A program made the position numbers and the translations under genes. Shown here piece after piece: positions 43,657 to 54,081 of a stretch of DNA of 55,359 bases. The notes beneath the pieces are model-generated. The model ran no database searches. It saw only the letters and a program-made list of their open reading frames with translations, and had not been told where the DNA came from. Source of the stretch: an uncultured Acidiferrobacteraceae bacterium (GTDB lineage: Bacteria > Pseudomonadota > Gammaproteobacteria > Acidiferrobacterales > SZUA-150); NCBI GenBank assembly GCA_913009895.1, contig CAJVXY010000020.1, forward strand, positions 1 to 55,359, given 5' to 3'. How positions within the stretch are numbered: position 1 is the stretch's first letter; each line of letters begins with the position of its first letter.

Positions 43657-44547
43657 ATGAAACTCAGGACCAAGTTTAATTTTGTATTGTTTTTCGTCTT
43701 TTCAATCACGCTGGCGGGTACCAGTTATTTATCATTTAAACTACTGGAAAAAAATGCCGAGGATGAAATAATCCGCCATGCGGGCATGATGATGGAAGCC
43801 GCCCTGGCGATTCGCAGTTATACAGTAAAAGAAATCAGGCCACTGATCGCCCACCATTTAACAGAAAAATTCCTGCCGCAAACCGTACCAGCTTATGCCG
43901 CGACCACCAGTTTTGATGCCTTAAGAATCAAACACCCGGAATACAGTTACAAAGAAGCGACGCTCAATCCCACCAACCCAAGAAACCGGGCCGTAGAATG
44001 GGAATCAGATATCGTCCAGGCCTTCCGTAATCAATCAACCCTGACAGAGCTTATCGGCACACGAGATACCCCGACTGGCAAGTCATTATATTTGGCAAGA
44101 CCGATCAAGATTAAAAATGAAGGCTGTTTGGGCTGTCATAGTTCTGTTGATGTCGCGCCCAGTACGCTGCTGGAAAAATATGGTGCCAATAATGGTTTTG
44201 GCTGGGAATTAAATGAAATAGTGGGCGCGCAAATCGTTAATGTGCCCATGTCTGTGGCCATTAAACAAGCCCAGGATGCTTCTATTACGTTTGTAGGCGT
44301 ACTTTCAGGTGTATTTATTCTGATTATGATTATTTTGAATATCATGTTACGAAAAATCATTATTCGACCAATTGATCAAATGGCCAATATTGCCGACCAG
44401 GTCAGCCTCGGTGATCTGGCTGCACCCGAATTCAAACATGATGCCGATGATGAAATAAAAGTCCTGGCAGAGTCTTTTACCCGGATGCGTCGCAGCCTGG
44501 AAAAAGCTATGAAAATGTTGAATAACCCGAGCACAAGAAGTCGCTAG
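43657..44547 (+). CDS. HAMP-domain sensor with a haem c-type Tll0287-like domain
   Basis: A 296-residue membrane sensor. TM1 is at about 9-27 (FVLFFVFSITLAGTSYLSF). The periplasmic part (about 40-205) is Tll0287-like (DUF3365) with a CLGCH haem c attachment site (157-161); the periplasmic haem may sense redox state or a gas. TM2 is about 208-230 and is followed by a HAMP domain (about 232-285: RPIDQMANIADQVSLGDLAA, then DEIKVLAESFTRMRRSL). It ends shortly after the HAMP, with no histidine kinase, cyclase or chemoreceptor output. The signal may go to the adjacent Ser/Thr kinase. Confidence 0.88.
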   Translation: MKLRTKFNFVLFFVFSITLAGTSYLSFKLLEKNAEDEIIRHAGMMMEAALAIRSYTVKEIRPLIAHHLTEKFLPQTVPAYAATTSFDALRIKHPEYSYKEATLNPTNPRNRAVEWESDIVQAFRNQSTLTELIGTRDTPTGKSLYLARPIKIKNEGCLGCHSSVDVAPSTLLEKYGANNGFGWELNEIVGAQIVNVPMSVAIKQAQDASITFVGVLSGVFILIMIILNIMLRKIIIRPIDQMANIADQVSLGDLAAPEFKHDADDEIKVLAESFTRMRRSLEKAMKMLNNPSTRSR

Positions 44548-44561
44548 TGATGCACAAAAAA

Positions 44562-44588
44562 ATACCCGGCTTAACCGGGTATTTTTTT
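44562..44588 (+). terminator. Intrinsic terminator after the HAMP sensor gene
   Basis: ATACCCGG (44562-44569) and CCGGGTAT (44575-44582) form a perfect 8-bp GC-rich stem with a CTTAA loop, followed by a T-run (44582-44588). This is a strong Rho-independent terminator for the kinase–sensor unit. Confidence 0.9.
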
Positions 44589-44655
44589 ATTTTGATATAA
44601 TAAACATCCACGACGCAAGCGGTCGGGGCACTAACTGCATTCTTAAAATCATTAT

Positions 44656-44765
44656 AAACCGCAGAGGACGCAGAGGGGGCCAAAATTACTAATAAGAGTA
44701 TATTTCAGACTCCACAGAGATAAAAATATATTTTCTCAGCGAACCTCTGCGTTCTCTGCGGTTAA
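44656..44765. repeat. MITE-like inverted-repeat element
   Basis: Arms AACCGCAGAGGACGCAGAGG (left) and the reverse complement of CCTCTGCGTTCTCTGCGGTT (right) are nearly perfect 20-bp inverted repeats about 110 bp apart, with AT-rich sequence between them. Such 'CGCAGAGG' elements are dispersed in many bacteria. It sits between the kinase–sensor unit and the VWA lipoprotein gene. Confidence 0.8.
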
Positions 44766-44837
44766 TCTTTATGCGAAAAGAGCATCAACAGTTTGCGCCG
44801 CAAGCGTTGGGGAATTGAACCCCAAGTGATAAATTTT

Positions 44838-45497
44838 TTACTGTTCAAAAATTCTTTGTAATTGCTCCATATCGTTAACTACCTTAAAGTCAGTGGCACC
44901 TGCTGCCAGCAAGCGCTTTTCCCAGTTTGCCAGTCTGCCCATGTAACGACGAGGATCTATATTATCGGCACGTAACTTGGTGACATTCAGTGCAACAAAT
45001 TTTATATCGGTTAACTTGATGGGAAAATTCCTGATAGTTTTTTTATCAAGCTCTTCCTGCATATCGGAAAAAATAACAATCATCTTGCGTCCTGCACCGG
45101 CTTCGTTCAAATACTCTGCTCCCTGAATAATACCGCCGGTGATATCAGTATGGGCACTGCCTTTTTTGGTTTTTCTGGCAAATTTGTCAAATTTTTTCTT
45201 GAATTGTTTTTTTTGCACGTTCATCCTGGAAGGTACTTTATCGAAAGTAACTTTCGCTATAATATCTTTTTCGGTGAAGGATCTGCTCTTCACCCTGGCC
45301 ACAGCGAATGAGTCACCGGGATTAAGCGTGCCCAATAAATAGTTAACCACATTACGTGCATTTTTTAATTCTTTGGCATAAGTCCCTGAGGTATCGACCA
45401 GCATATACACACCACGGGCCTGGCTCTTTTTGTCTACACACCCTGTCAGCGCAAGAACAAAACTTAATACTAAAAGCGTTAATCCTGCCTTAACCAT
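44838..45497 (-). CDS. von Willebrand factor A-domain lipoprotein
   Basis: A 219-residue lipoprotein: signal core TLLVLSFVLALTGC with lipobox LTGC (Cys20), then a VWA domain. The MIDAS residues appear as VDTSGT (DxSxT), the later Thr-Asp in AHTDITGGIIQGA, and an Asp in VIFSDMQEEL. The loop between them is basic and Lys-rich (KKQFKKKFDKFARKTKKGS). The family often acts as a metal-dependent adhesion or assembly scaffold. Its start codon is 2 bp after the end of the upstream membrane-protein gene, so the two are co-translated. Confidence 0.87.
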   Translation of the reverse strand: MVKAGLTLLVLSFVLALTGCVDKKSQARGVYMLVDTSGTYAKELKNARNVVNYLLGTLNPGDSFAVARVKSRSFTEKDIIAKVTFDKVPSRMNVQKKQFKKKFDKFARKTKKGSAHTDITGGIIQGAEYLNEAGAGRKMIVIFSDMQEELDKKTIRNFPIKLTDIKFVALNVTKLRADNIDPRRYMGRLANWEKRLLAAGATDFKVVNDMEQLQRIFEQ

Positions 45498-45499
45498 TA

Positions 45500-47008
45500 C
45501 TATTGACCTCCTGTCGAAGCATGACGTTTTTGAAAATCCGTAAGCGTAGTATTGAATGATAAAACTTCATCCGGTTTTTTTTCAAAGACGCCCATTTTCT
45601 TTTTTACTGATCGCTCGATGAGCAAAGGCAGAAAAATTGCAACATCATAAAGATGCGTTATTGCGCTGCCCGCGTGTCGAATCAGGTTGCCTGCAAATCG
45701 AAATGACAAGGCCAGGCCTCTTACCGCTAATACCAGTAATGTACCCAACACTGTTCTGGCAGAGTAAATAAAATATTCCAAAGGTATGCCTACAAAGGCT
45801 AACGCGATAGGCAGGATGAACCCCAGCACCATTTGACCCATCATGGGAATTTTGGAGACCAGCCCGGCCTTGGCGGCCGCTGCAGCAACAGCCGCCGCAG
45901 TTTCTTCAGTGCCTGCCAGCGATTGTTTTAACTCCATGGAAGCCACTACAATCTGGTCGCGCATAACTGCCAGGGCAACTTCGACCCCAGCCAGTGTTAA
46001 AAGGATTGACAGTGATACCCACATTAAAATACGACGGGCCTTATCTTCCATATTGTTGATTCTGGGAAATAAATGAGTAATTCGCAGAGATTCCATGAAA
46101 AACAAACCCATGGTTACCTCAACAAAAATAATTACCAGGGCAGCCACATCAGAGGTTTGCATACCGGCAGTAATATAATCACCTGCCCCCACCATTTCTG
46201 ACATGGGCAAGGCAATTAATCGTGAGTTAATAAACGCACCACCGAAAGCAACAATTAATACCAGGCTGGATATAGCTAACTGGATGGTTGCAGAAGAAGT
46301 TAACGCATGTTCTGCCTCTTTTGTTTTGGCAATGATACCTTCAAATTTTTCCATGTGGACATCGACTGACATGGCGGCTTCCTGCAAACCTGTCACCTTT
46401 TTGTTGACCTCTTTCATTTCCGTGTCAAGTGAACGCCAGGAGGGCTGGAAACTTTTCAAAATCTTGTGGCGAGATTCATAGGCCTTGCGATATTCAGCAA
46501 TTACCTTGGTATAACCTCTGTCTATTGACTTGCTGATATCTTGGAGCAATTTTTCAACAATGCCGTCGGTGCCCTTTTTAATCTTGGCAATATTTTTAAT
46601 GGCATCTGTCCATTCCGGTGGCGGTGGTGGGACTTCGGTACAGTTTTTGTAATCTTCCTCAATGTTCGTTATCTCATCCATGACCTTGCGTTGCATGCTC
46701 GGATAATCATGTAAGTCCCTTTCAATCTTTTTACTGATGCGATCGAACTCACGTTCAACAGCCTGGACAACCTCGGCCCGGCCATGGGCCAGCAAAACTG
46801 TGCGGTTTCGATTACTAAGCTCCTGGGCACCTCGCATTAACCAGCGGGCACCTGTACGCAGTGGGCTGCTGAAGGCATAGGTAATCGCAAGTATGACGCC
46901 GTGCATCGAGCGACGGCCTGCCCATAAAAAGGGCAGCAAAATAATAAATAAAATAATTGCCGATAATGCCGGATTACCCGGCCAGATCATCCACCAGTCG
47001 TTTGCCAT
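45500..47008 (-). CDS. Large coiled-coil membrane protein of unknown family
   Basis: A 502-residue protein with helices at about 12-40, 235-258, 272-300, 330-352 and 395-430. A long cytoplasmic or periplasmic coiled-coil region (about 75-230) includes FDRISKKIERDLHDYPSMQR and KAYESRHKILKSFQPSWRSL. A small-residue-rich segment TEETAAAVAAAAAKAGLVSK is at about 375-395. I recognise no domain. Its partner is the VWA lipoprotein encoded 2 bp downstream. The pair resembles loci in which a VWA protein works with a polytopic membrane protein. Confidence 0.75.
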   Translation of the reverse strand: MANDWWMIWPGNPALSAIILFIILLPFLWAGRRSMHGVILAITYAFSSPLRTGARWLMRGAQELSNRNRTVLLAHGRAEVVQAVEREFDRISKKIERDLHDYPSMQRKVMDEITNIEEDYKNCTEVPPPPPEWTDAIKNIAKIKKGTDGIVEKLLQDISKSIDRGYTKVIAEYRKAYESRHKILKSFQPSWRSLDTEMKEVNKKVTGLQEAAMSVDVHMEKFEGIIAKTKEAEHALTSSATIQLAISSLVLIVAFGGAFINSRLIALPMSEMVGAGDYITAGMQTSDVAALVIIFVEVTMGLFFMESLRITHLFPRINNMEDKARRILMWVSLSILLTLAGVEVALAVMRDQIVVASMELKQSLAGTEETAAAVAAAAAKAGLVSKIPMMGQMVLGFILPIALAFVGIPLEYFIYSARTVLGTLLVLAVRGLALSFRFAGNLIRHAGSAITHLYDVAIFLPLLIERSVKKKMGVFEKKPDEVLSFNTTLTDFQKRHASTGGQ

Positions 47009-47290
47009 ACAAAAACTCCATCTTTTAGGTTTTTAATGCTGTGTTTAGATTAATTAGTATAGTCCATAGCATGGGTTGCGCATTGTAGCCAGCCCGGGGC
47101 CGACGAAAGCCTGCGCTCATAGGATAACTGGCCTCTCAAGTGAAATATTACTTGGATGTCTTGACTATTGTATGTCAATGAAAACTTGATCTGGGCGCGC
47201 GATATATAAGCGAAAGATTAAATTCAAGCGATGCGTCTTTCGCGATTATCCATGACGCCAGGAAACGCGATGTTTACTGGAGCATAAAAC

Positions 47291-48295
47291 CTAAGGCGTG
47301 TTGTCTACTGCCCCTTCCTTCTCTGGCACCAACATATCTTCCCTGGTGATACCCAGTGACAGAACTGCAGGCGTGGCAATATAGATTGAAGAATAGGTGC
47401 CCACTACGACACCAACGATTAATGCGACAGAAAATCCGCGAATGATTTCGCCGCCAAATACAAGTAAAGAGATAAGCGCCAGCAGTGTTGTACCAGAAGT
47501 GATGATTGTACGAGACAGGGTGTCATTGATAGATCGATTCAGGATATCAACTACCGGACTGCGCCTTATTTTACGAAAATTCTCACGAATGCGATCAAAA
47601 ACCACAATAGTATCGTTCAACGAATAACCCAGCACAGCTAACAAGGCAGCCAGTACTGTTAAGTCAAATTCTATTTGAGTGACCGAAAAAAAACCGAATG
47701 TCAGCAATACATCATGGGCAATGGCAACCACGGCACCCAGGGCAAAACGCCATTCAAAACGAAACATGACATAAACGAGTACAGCAATCAGGGTAAAGAG
47801 TAGTGCCTTACCCCCTTTTTCTGCCAGCTCACCGCCAACCTGTGGGCCAACAAATTCAATTCGCCGCACCTGAACTTTGCAAACCCCAACAACATCGCTA
47901 TCCAGAGACTGGCACTGCTGGGTCTGGTCAGCACCAATATGATGACTTGTCTCACCGGTTTGCTTGCGCAATAGCGCAACAATGTTATTGCTCATGGTAA
48001 TGCCTTTTTCACCTTCGCGAACAGGCATCCTGATCAAAACGTCCTGGATGGTGCCAAAATGCTGAACAACTGCATCTTTATATCCCGCTTCACCCAAAGT
48101 CTTGCGCACAGATGCAATTTCTACGGGCTTGTCATAAGTAATTTCTACTAATGTGCCACCAGTAAAGTCGAGACCAAAATTCAGGCCCCGGGTCATCAGC
48201 AAAATAACCGTTGCAACCAGTAGCAATACCGAAATGACAATCGATATTTTGCGCGCGCCCAAAAAATCGATATTAGATTTATGAAGTATTTCCAT
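47291..48295 (-). CDS. secF: Protein translocase subunit SecF
   Basis: SecF is an inner-membrane RND-type subunit that uses the proton gradient to pull proteins through SecYEG. The 334-residue protein has six helices, the family block FGLDFTGGTLVEI after TM1, the conserved KGGKALLFTLIAVLVYVMFR and the final helices with GYSLNDTIVVFDRIRE and GVVVGTYSSIYIATPAVL. It follows secD by 40 bp in the yajC–secD–secF order. Confidence 0.97.
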   Translation of the reverse strand: MEILHKSNIDFLGARKISIVISVLLLVATVILLMTRGLNFGLDFTGGTLVEITYDKPVEIASVRKTLGEAGYKDAVVQHFGTIQDVLIRMPVREGEKGITMSNNIVALLRKQTGETSHHIGADQTQQCQSLDSDVVGVCKVQVRRIEFVGPQVGGELAEKGGKALLFTLIAVLVYVMFRFEWRFALGAVVAIAHDVLLTFGFFSVTQIEFDLTVLAALLAVLGYSLNDTIVVFDRIRENFRKIRRSPVVDILNRSINDTLSRTIITSGTTLLALISLLVFGGEIIRGFSVALIVGVVVGTYSSIYIATPAVLSLGITREDMLVPEKEGAVDNTP

Positions 48296-48335
48296 ATTTA
48301 AACTCTTTTTGTATAAGTGCTTGCTTAATAGTTCA

Positions 48336-50219
48336 TTAAATTGGTAAGCGCTTCATGCGCTTGTTACCAAATAACAGGTTAGTCAACCCACGAGCAGCAA
48401 CAATGGCTGTAAACATTGAAGTAACAATGCCAATGCTCAAGGTAATAGCGAACCCTTTAATCGGGCCAGTGCCAAAGTTAAATAACATCAGGGCAGCAAT
48501 CAGCGTTGTAATGTTAGCGTCCGCAATCGTGCTGAATGCTTTTTCATAACCAGCACTGATACTTGCTTGTGGGGAGTTACCATTGCGCACTTCTTCCCTG
48601 ATACGCTCAAAGATTAATACATTGGCATCCACCGCCATACCGACTGTCAGCAAAATGCCGGCAATACCAGGCAAAGTCAGTGTTGCCTGAAAAATAGACA
48701 AAACGGCAATAATAAAAACCAGGTTTAGTGCCAGCGCAAGATCGGCGATTAAACCAAAAGTGCGGTAATAAAAAGCCATGAAAATCATGATAGCCGCAAA
48801 ACCAATAATGATGGACAGAAATCCCTGGTCAATATTGTCCTGGCCCAGGCTCGGGCCGACCGTGCGTTCTTCGATAATTTCTATCGGTGCCGCCAATGCA
48901 CCTGCACGTAATAACAGGGATAAATCATTGGCTTCCTCAACACTGTCAAGGCCCTCAATCTGAAAACGTTTACCAAGCTGGGAGCGAATGACTGGCGCGG
49001 TAATAACTTCTTCAATTTTTTTCTTCAGTTTTACTGTATTACCCTTGCTATCGATTATCGGCTTGCCGTCCCTGCCCAACTTGTCCTCGCTACGTAATTC
49101 AATATAAACAGCCGCCATGCGTTTGCCGACATTCTTGCCGGTAATCCGTTGGTTAACCGCCGCACCGCGGGCATCAAGGGTAATGGAAACAATCGGTTGA
49201 TTACTTTGACTATCAAAACCAGGCGCCGCATCGACAATATTATCACCGGAATAAATGATTCGTTTTTTCAAGAGTATAGGCCGGCCGTCTTTCATTCGAT
49301 AAAGTTTTGCACCAGCCGGGACACGACCGGTCTGTGCAGCAACCGGGTCGTGCTCTTCATCGACCATGCGAAACTCCAGGGTCGCAGTGCGGCCAAGAAT
49401 TTCCTTGGCCTTGGCGGTATCCTGAATGCCCGGTAACTGAACAACAATTCGCTCTGCACCCTGCTGCTGAATAATTGGTTCTGCAACACCCAGCTCGTTC
49501 ACACGATTGCCAAGTGATGTCATGTTTTGTTCCAGTGCAAAACGACGCTTCTCCCGCTGCGCCTCTTCCTTAAGCCTGACGGCAAGAATAAATTGTCCTT
49601 CCACTTCTGTGTCGACCAGAATTAAATCCTTGATCTCGTCACGTATGGCATCGCGGGCTTTATCGCGCGTCTCTTCATCTTTGAACCGTATATTGATACC
49701 GCCGGTTGCCATGTTCGTAACCCGGCTATAACGAATACGTGCCTTACGCATAATACGCCGCATATCATCTGCATAACTCTCTTCGGCTTTTCTAATTACC
49801 GCCGTCATATCTACTTGCATCAGGAAGTGGACACCGCCGCGAAGATCCAGCCCCAGGTACATGGGTTTGGCATTAAACGCATCTAGCCAGGCGGGTGTGG
49901 CCGGTAAAAGATTAAGTGCGACAGAATAATTTTTACCCAATGCCTTCTGGATCACAGCACGGGCTTTTAATTGAATTTCAGTATCGGCAAACCTGACACT
50001 GGCATTTTTTTTGTCTACCTGTGCAGTATGGTATTTTAATTCAGCACTTTTTAGCGCTGCTTCGACAGAGGCCAGGGTATCTTTAGAGATTTTGGCACTG
50101 CGGGTGCCAGATATTTGTATAGCCGGATCATCGCCATAAAGATTGGGTAACGCGTAAAGCGCGCCCAATACCATCAGCACAGCGATTAAAATGTATTTCC
50201 AGAGGGGGTACTTATTCAT
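48336..50219 (-). CDS. secD: Protein translocase subunit SecD
   Basis: The 627-residue partner of SecF, with six helices and a large periplasmic P1 domain. The first helix ILIAVLMVLGALYALPNLYG is followed by YLGLDLRGGVHFLMQVD (the D1-motif). The P1 region runs to about 430, and the C-terminal helices show DNIDQGFLSIIIGFAAIMIF, GIAGILLTVGMAVDANVLIF and ERIREEVRNG. It follows yajC by 68 bp. Confidence 0.97.
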   Translation of the reverse strand: MNKYPLWKYILIAVLMVLGALYALPNLYGDDPAIQISGTRSAKISKDTLASVEAALKSAELKYHTAQVDKKNASVRFADTEIQLKARAVIQKALGKNYSVALNLLPATPAWLDAFNAKPMYLGLDLRGGVHFLMQVDMTAVIRKAEESYADDMRRIMRKARIRYSRVTNMATGGINIRFKDEETRDKARDAIRDEIKDLILVDTEVEGQFILAVRLKEEAQREKRRFALEQNMTSLGNRVNELGVAEPIIQQQGAERIVVQLPGIQDTAKAKEILGRTATLEFRMVDEEHDPVAAQTGRVPAGAKLYRMKDGRPILLKKRIIYSGDNIVDAAPGFDSQSNQPIVSITLDARGAAVNQRITGKNVGKRMAAVYIELRSEDKLGRDGKPIIDSKGNTVKLKKKIEEVITAPVIRSQLGKRFQIEGLDSVEEANDLSLLLRAGALAAPIEIIEERTVGPSLGQDNIDQGFLSIIIGFAAIMIFMAFYYRTFGLIADLALALNLVFIIAVLSIFQATLTLPGIAGILLTVGMAVDANVLIFERIREEVRNGNSPQASISAGYEKAFSTIADANITTLIAALMLFNFGTGPIKGFAITLSIGIVTSMFTAIVAARGLTNLLFGNKRMKRLPI

Positions 50220-50287
50220 GATTCTTATATATAAACTTTTATTATAATGATGATTTAATTTCCTGGTGATTTGTTACCAGGCAGCTG

Positions 50288-50617
50288 TCAGGCACTCTTT
50301 ATTGTCCCTTTTGGCATGACAGTCTGGACTGAACTTCGCTGCACCTTGATTTCAACGCCATCGGCAATTTCAATCGTAATAAATTGCTCGCCAACACCAC
50401 TGATACGGCCCAGGGTTCCACCATTGGTGACAACCTCATCACCTTTGGCCAGGGCCGCAACCATGTTCCGATGCTCTTTTGCCCGTTTGCTTTGGGGTCG
50501 AATGAGTAAAAAATAAAACACCACAAACAGAACCACCAGAAATATTATGTTGGCCGGGCCGGATGACGAGGCGTCACCAGCGGGTGCTGCCATAGCGTCT
50601 GCAATCAAAAAACTCAT
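50288..50617 (-). CDS. yajC: Sec translocon accessory protein YajC
   Basis: A 109-residue protein with one membrane helix (IIFLVVLFVVFYFLLIRPQS) followed by KRAKEHRNMVAALAKGDEVV and the beta-rich TNGGTLGRISGVGEQFITIE. It joins the SecDF complex. It lies 21 bp after tgt, as usual. Confidence 0.95.
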   Translation of the reverse strand: MSFLIADAMAAPAGDASSSGPANIIFLVVLFVVFYFLLIRPQSKRAKEHRNMVAALAKGDEVVTNGGTLGRISGVGEQFITIEIADGVEIKVQRSSVQTVMPKGTIKSA

Positions 50618-50638
50618 CTCAAATCCTCTTGTAATTAT

Positions 50639-51784
<1,146 letters not shown>

Positions 51785-51841
51785 TTATTCGACTGGCGAT
51801 ATTAACAGATACCGCCCGTCAAACGTAAATATGATAACCAT

Positions 51842-51877
51842 AAAAAACCAGCCGGATGTCTGTTATCCGTGGCTGGT
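51842..51877 (-). terminator. Minus-strand intrinsic terminator between the hemerythrin gene and tgt
   Basis: On the minus strand ACCAGCC (51877-51871 region) pairs with GGCTGGT (51853-51847) around an internal loop and is followed by TTTTTT (51846-51841). It should end transcription from queA and the bacteriohemerythrin gene before tgt. Confidence 0.75.
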
Positions 51878-51920
51878 AATTTAAAATGAAGTACGCGCGG
51901 CTGTTTTTAAATGTGATTTT

Positions 51921-52397
51921 TTAACGAGTCTTGTTGGCCTGCTTTAACCTAACGGATTGTCTCTGACTATTTTGCATAGGACGAACATTTGTCTTGATGG
52001 AGTTTTCTGAAATATAGGGTTTATATTGCCGATCCATGCCCATGATGTGGCCATTGAGCCAGAGTTTCAGAAAATCCAGCACCCTTTCTTCGATACCTTC
52101 ATCGCCCTGTTCAAATTGTTCCTTGTACCTGGACACCAGGCCAATCAGTTTTTCGTGATTTCGCTTGTGCTGATTAAATTCAGGGAAATTATGTTTGCGC
52201 AACAGTTCCTCTTCATCCTTAAAGTGCAAAAGGGTGTAATCTATTAATTCATCAAAAATAGACCCAAGAACAGTGCGCGCCTGGTGCGCCTGGTAAGCGT
52301 CGTGAAAACGATTTGCGATTTGAAACAGACGTTTATGCTGGTTATCGATGAACTCATCACCGACACTGTAGATAGAATCCCACTCAAAGAACGCCAT
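51921..52397 (-). CDS. Bacteriohemerythrin
   Basis: A 158-residue diiron oxygen-binding protein. Iron ligands are visible in FIDNQHKRLFQIANRFHDAY, HFKDEEELLRKHNFPEFNQH, HKRNHEKL and WLNGHIMGMDRQYKPYI, the standard H-x3-E / H-x3-H pattern. The last about 25 residues (beginning NSIKTNVRPMQNS) are basic and extra. It may store or sense oxygen, or protect a target enzyme. It separates queA from tgt, which are normally adjacent in this order. Confidence 0.93.
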   Translation of the reverse strand: MAFFEWDSIYSVGDEFIDNQHKRLFQIANRFHDAYQAHQARTVLGSIFDELIDYTLLHFKDEEELLRKHNFPEFNQHKRNHEKLIGLVSRYKEQFEQGDEGIEERVLDFLKLWLNGHIMGMDRQYKPYISENSIKTNVRPMQNSQRQSVRLKQANKTR

Positions 52398-52538
52398 AAT
52401 TTACTTCCCTGTAAAAGTCGTCCCTGTGATGGTCCTTCCAGACGACGTTGCTGTGTACCCGGGCAAAATGACTTGCACCAGGCCCTTAAACAATTGTCCC
52501 TACACTTAGTGTAGACAATGAATAGGGCTATTCAAGCG

Positions 52539-53591
52539 TTATTTCGTTACTTGCGGCAACAAAAACATTGCATCGCCATAACTAAAAAATCGATACCCTG
52601 CTTTGATTGCTTGCTCGTAGGCAGCAAATATATTCTCCTTGCCCGCAAAAGCAGACACCAGCATGAGCAGGCTTGATTCCGGTAAATGAAAATTCGTTAA
52701 CATGGCATCGACAACTTTAAAGTCATATCCAGGATAAATGAAAATATTGGTCTCACCCTGAAAGGCTTGTACTGATCTGTACCCAAATTCAGTTGTTTCA
52801 GAGATAGCAGATTCAAGGGCACGAACCACCGTGGTGCCCACCGCGACCACACGGCCGCCGCGAGCACGGGTTTCGGCAATGGCCTTGCAAGTCTCCTCTG
52901 CCACTTCCAGATATTCTGCATGCATTAAATGATCTTCTAACAATTCGGTACGTACCGGCTGGAAGGTCCCGGCGCCCACATGCAAGGTGATACTGGCAGA
53001 CCGTATGCCTTTATTATGAATGACATCCAGCACGCCCTGGTCAAAATGCAACCCTGCAGTTGGGGCGGCCACTGCGCCTGGAGATTGGGCATAAATGGTC
53101 TGATAACGTTCCTGGTCCTGCTCGTTATCTGCACGGGTTATGTAAGGCGGTAACGGTATATGACCAAAACTTTGCAGCAGGGTCATGACCGACTCTTCAG
53201 AACAAAAACGTATTTCGAATAACTCGCCATCACGGCCCAAGACCTCAAGCTCAAGACCGCCATCAATATGTATTCGACTGCCCTCGCGCGGGGATTTACT
53301 GGCCCGGGTATGGGCCAGCACCCGATGCTCGTCAAGCAGGCGGGCAACCAGGACCTCAACATTACCGCCGCTATCTTTTTTGCCCAGTAAACGCGCCGGG
53401 ATCACACGGGTATCATTAAAAACAAGTAAATCATCAGGCCCGAGCTGATCGGGGAAATCAGTAAATGACTGGTGCGCCAGGTTTCCGGACAAGCCATCCA
53501 GGACCAACAGGCGGCTGGCAGACCGGGACGACAGAGGTTGCTGAGCTATGAGTCCATCGGGTAGATGGTAGCGAAATTCAGACGTGCGCAT
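52539..53591 (-). CDS. queA: S-adenosylmethionine:tRNA ribosyltransferase-isomerase (QueA)
   Basis: QueA adds an epoxycyclopentanediol from SAM to preQ1-tRNA, making epoxyqueuosine. The 350-residue protein starts [20 protein letters not shown] and has [69 protein letters not shown] and [20 protein letters not shown]. It is upstream of tgt but separated by the bacteriohemerythrin gene. Confidence 0.97.
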   Translation of the reverse strand: MRTSEFRYHLPDGLIAQQPLSSRSASRLLVLDGLSGNLAHQSFTDFPDQLGPDDLLVFNDTRVIPARLLGKKDSGGNVEVLVARLLDEHRVLAHTRASKSPREGSRIHIDGGLELEVLGRDGELFEIRFCSEESVMTLLQSFGHIPLPPYITRADNEQDQERYQTIYAQSPGAVAAPTAGLHFDQGVLDVIHNKGIRSASITLHVGAGTFQPVRTELLEDHLMHAEYLEVAEETCKAIAETRARGGRVVAVGTTVVRALESAISETTEFGYRSVQAFQGETNIFIYPGYDFKVVDAMLTNFHLPESSLLMLVSAFAGKENIFAAYEQAIKAGYRFFSYGDAMFLLPQVTK

Positions 53592-53661
53592 GGCGGCAGA
53601 CTAGCATAGTCGCTGCCCCTCTTGTTATCACAGACAAGGTATCGTTATACTTGCGCCCCTT

Positions 53662-53748
53662 GCCGGGGTGGCGGAATTGGTAGACGCGCCGGATTCAAAA
53701 TCCGGTGGTGGTGACACCGTGTCGGTTCGATTCCGACCCTCGGTACCA
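53662..53748 (+). tRNA. leuX: tRNA-Leu (anticodon CAA)
   Basis: An 87-nt class II tRNA. The acceptor pairs GCCGGGG with CCTCGGT, followed by discriminator A and an encoded CCA. The D-arm is TGGCGGAATTGGTAGACGC, the anticodon stem is CCGGA/TCCGG with loop TTCAAAA (anticodon CAA), the long variable arm is TGGTGGTGACACCGT, and the T-arm GTCGGTTCGATTCCGAC is canonical. The G1-U72 wobble pair is a small oddity. Confidence 0.97.
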
Positions 53749-54081
53749 AACTACTTTTGTATTTCTACGCCTGAACCCAAAAACCCTTTTTTTATAACCA
53801 TTTTTATTTTGGTGTGACTTAGATCAGGTTAAATCACCCTTTCTTATCTCGAAATCTGCCGATGAGTCTGTCCACAGTACCTGTTATCGGAAAACCATCA
53901 ATAAATTGCGATTGTTTACCGCCAAAAACACATCATAAAAACAAACTCTTACAAACTTCAAGCAAATCATAAGTTGCATTTAATCGTGACAAGGCTCTAA
54001 GCCCTTGTTTCATTCTGCGCTGCCGTCTAGATTGGAGTGTGAAGGGCCCATTACCAGTGGCCTTACTTCAAGGAGGATGTT
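53749..54081. promoter_or_regulatory. Upstream region of rpfF with a CRP/Clp-like site
   Basis: About 333 bp between the tRNA and rpfF, with no gene. TGTGACTTAGATCAGG at 53813-53828 matches the CRP consensus TGTGA-N6-TCACA in the first half and in the central TAGATCA, with the last two bases differing. CRP/Clp-like control of DSF synthase genes is known in Xanthomonas. The translational signal AAGGAGG is at 54069-54075, 6 nt before the ATG. Confidence 0.45.
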
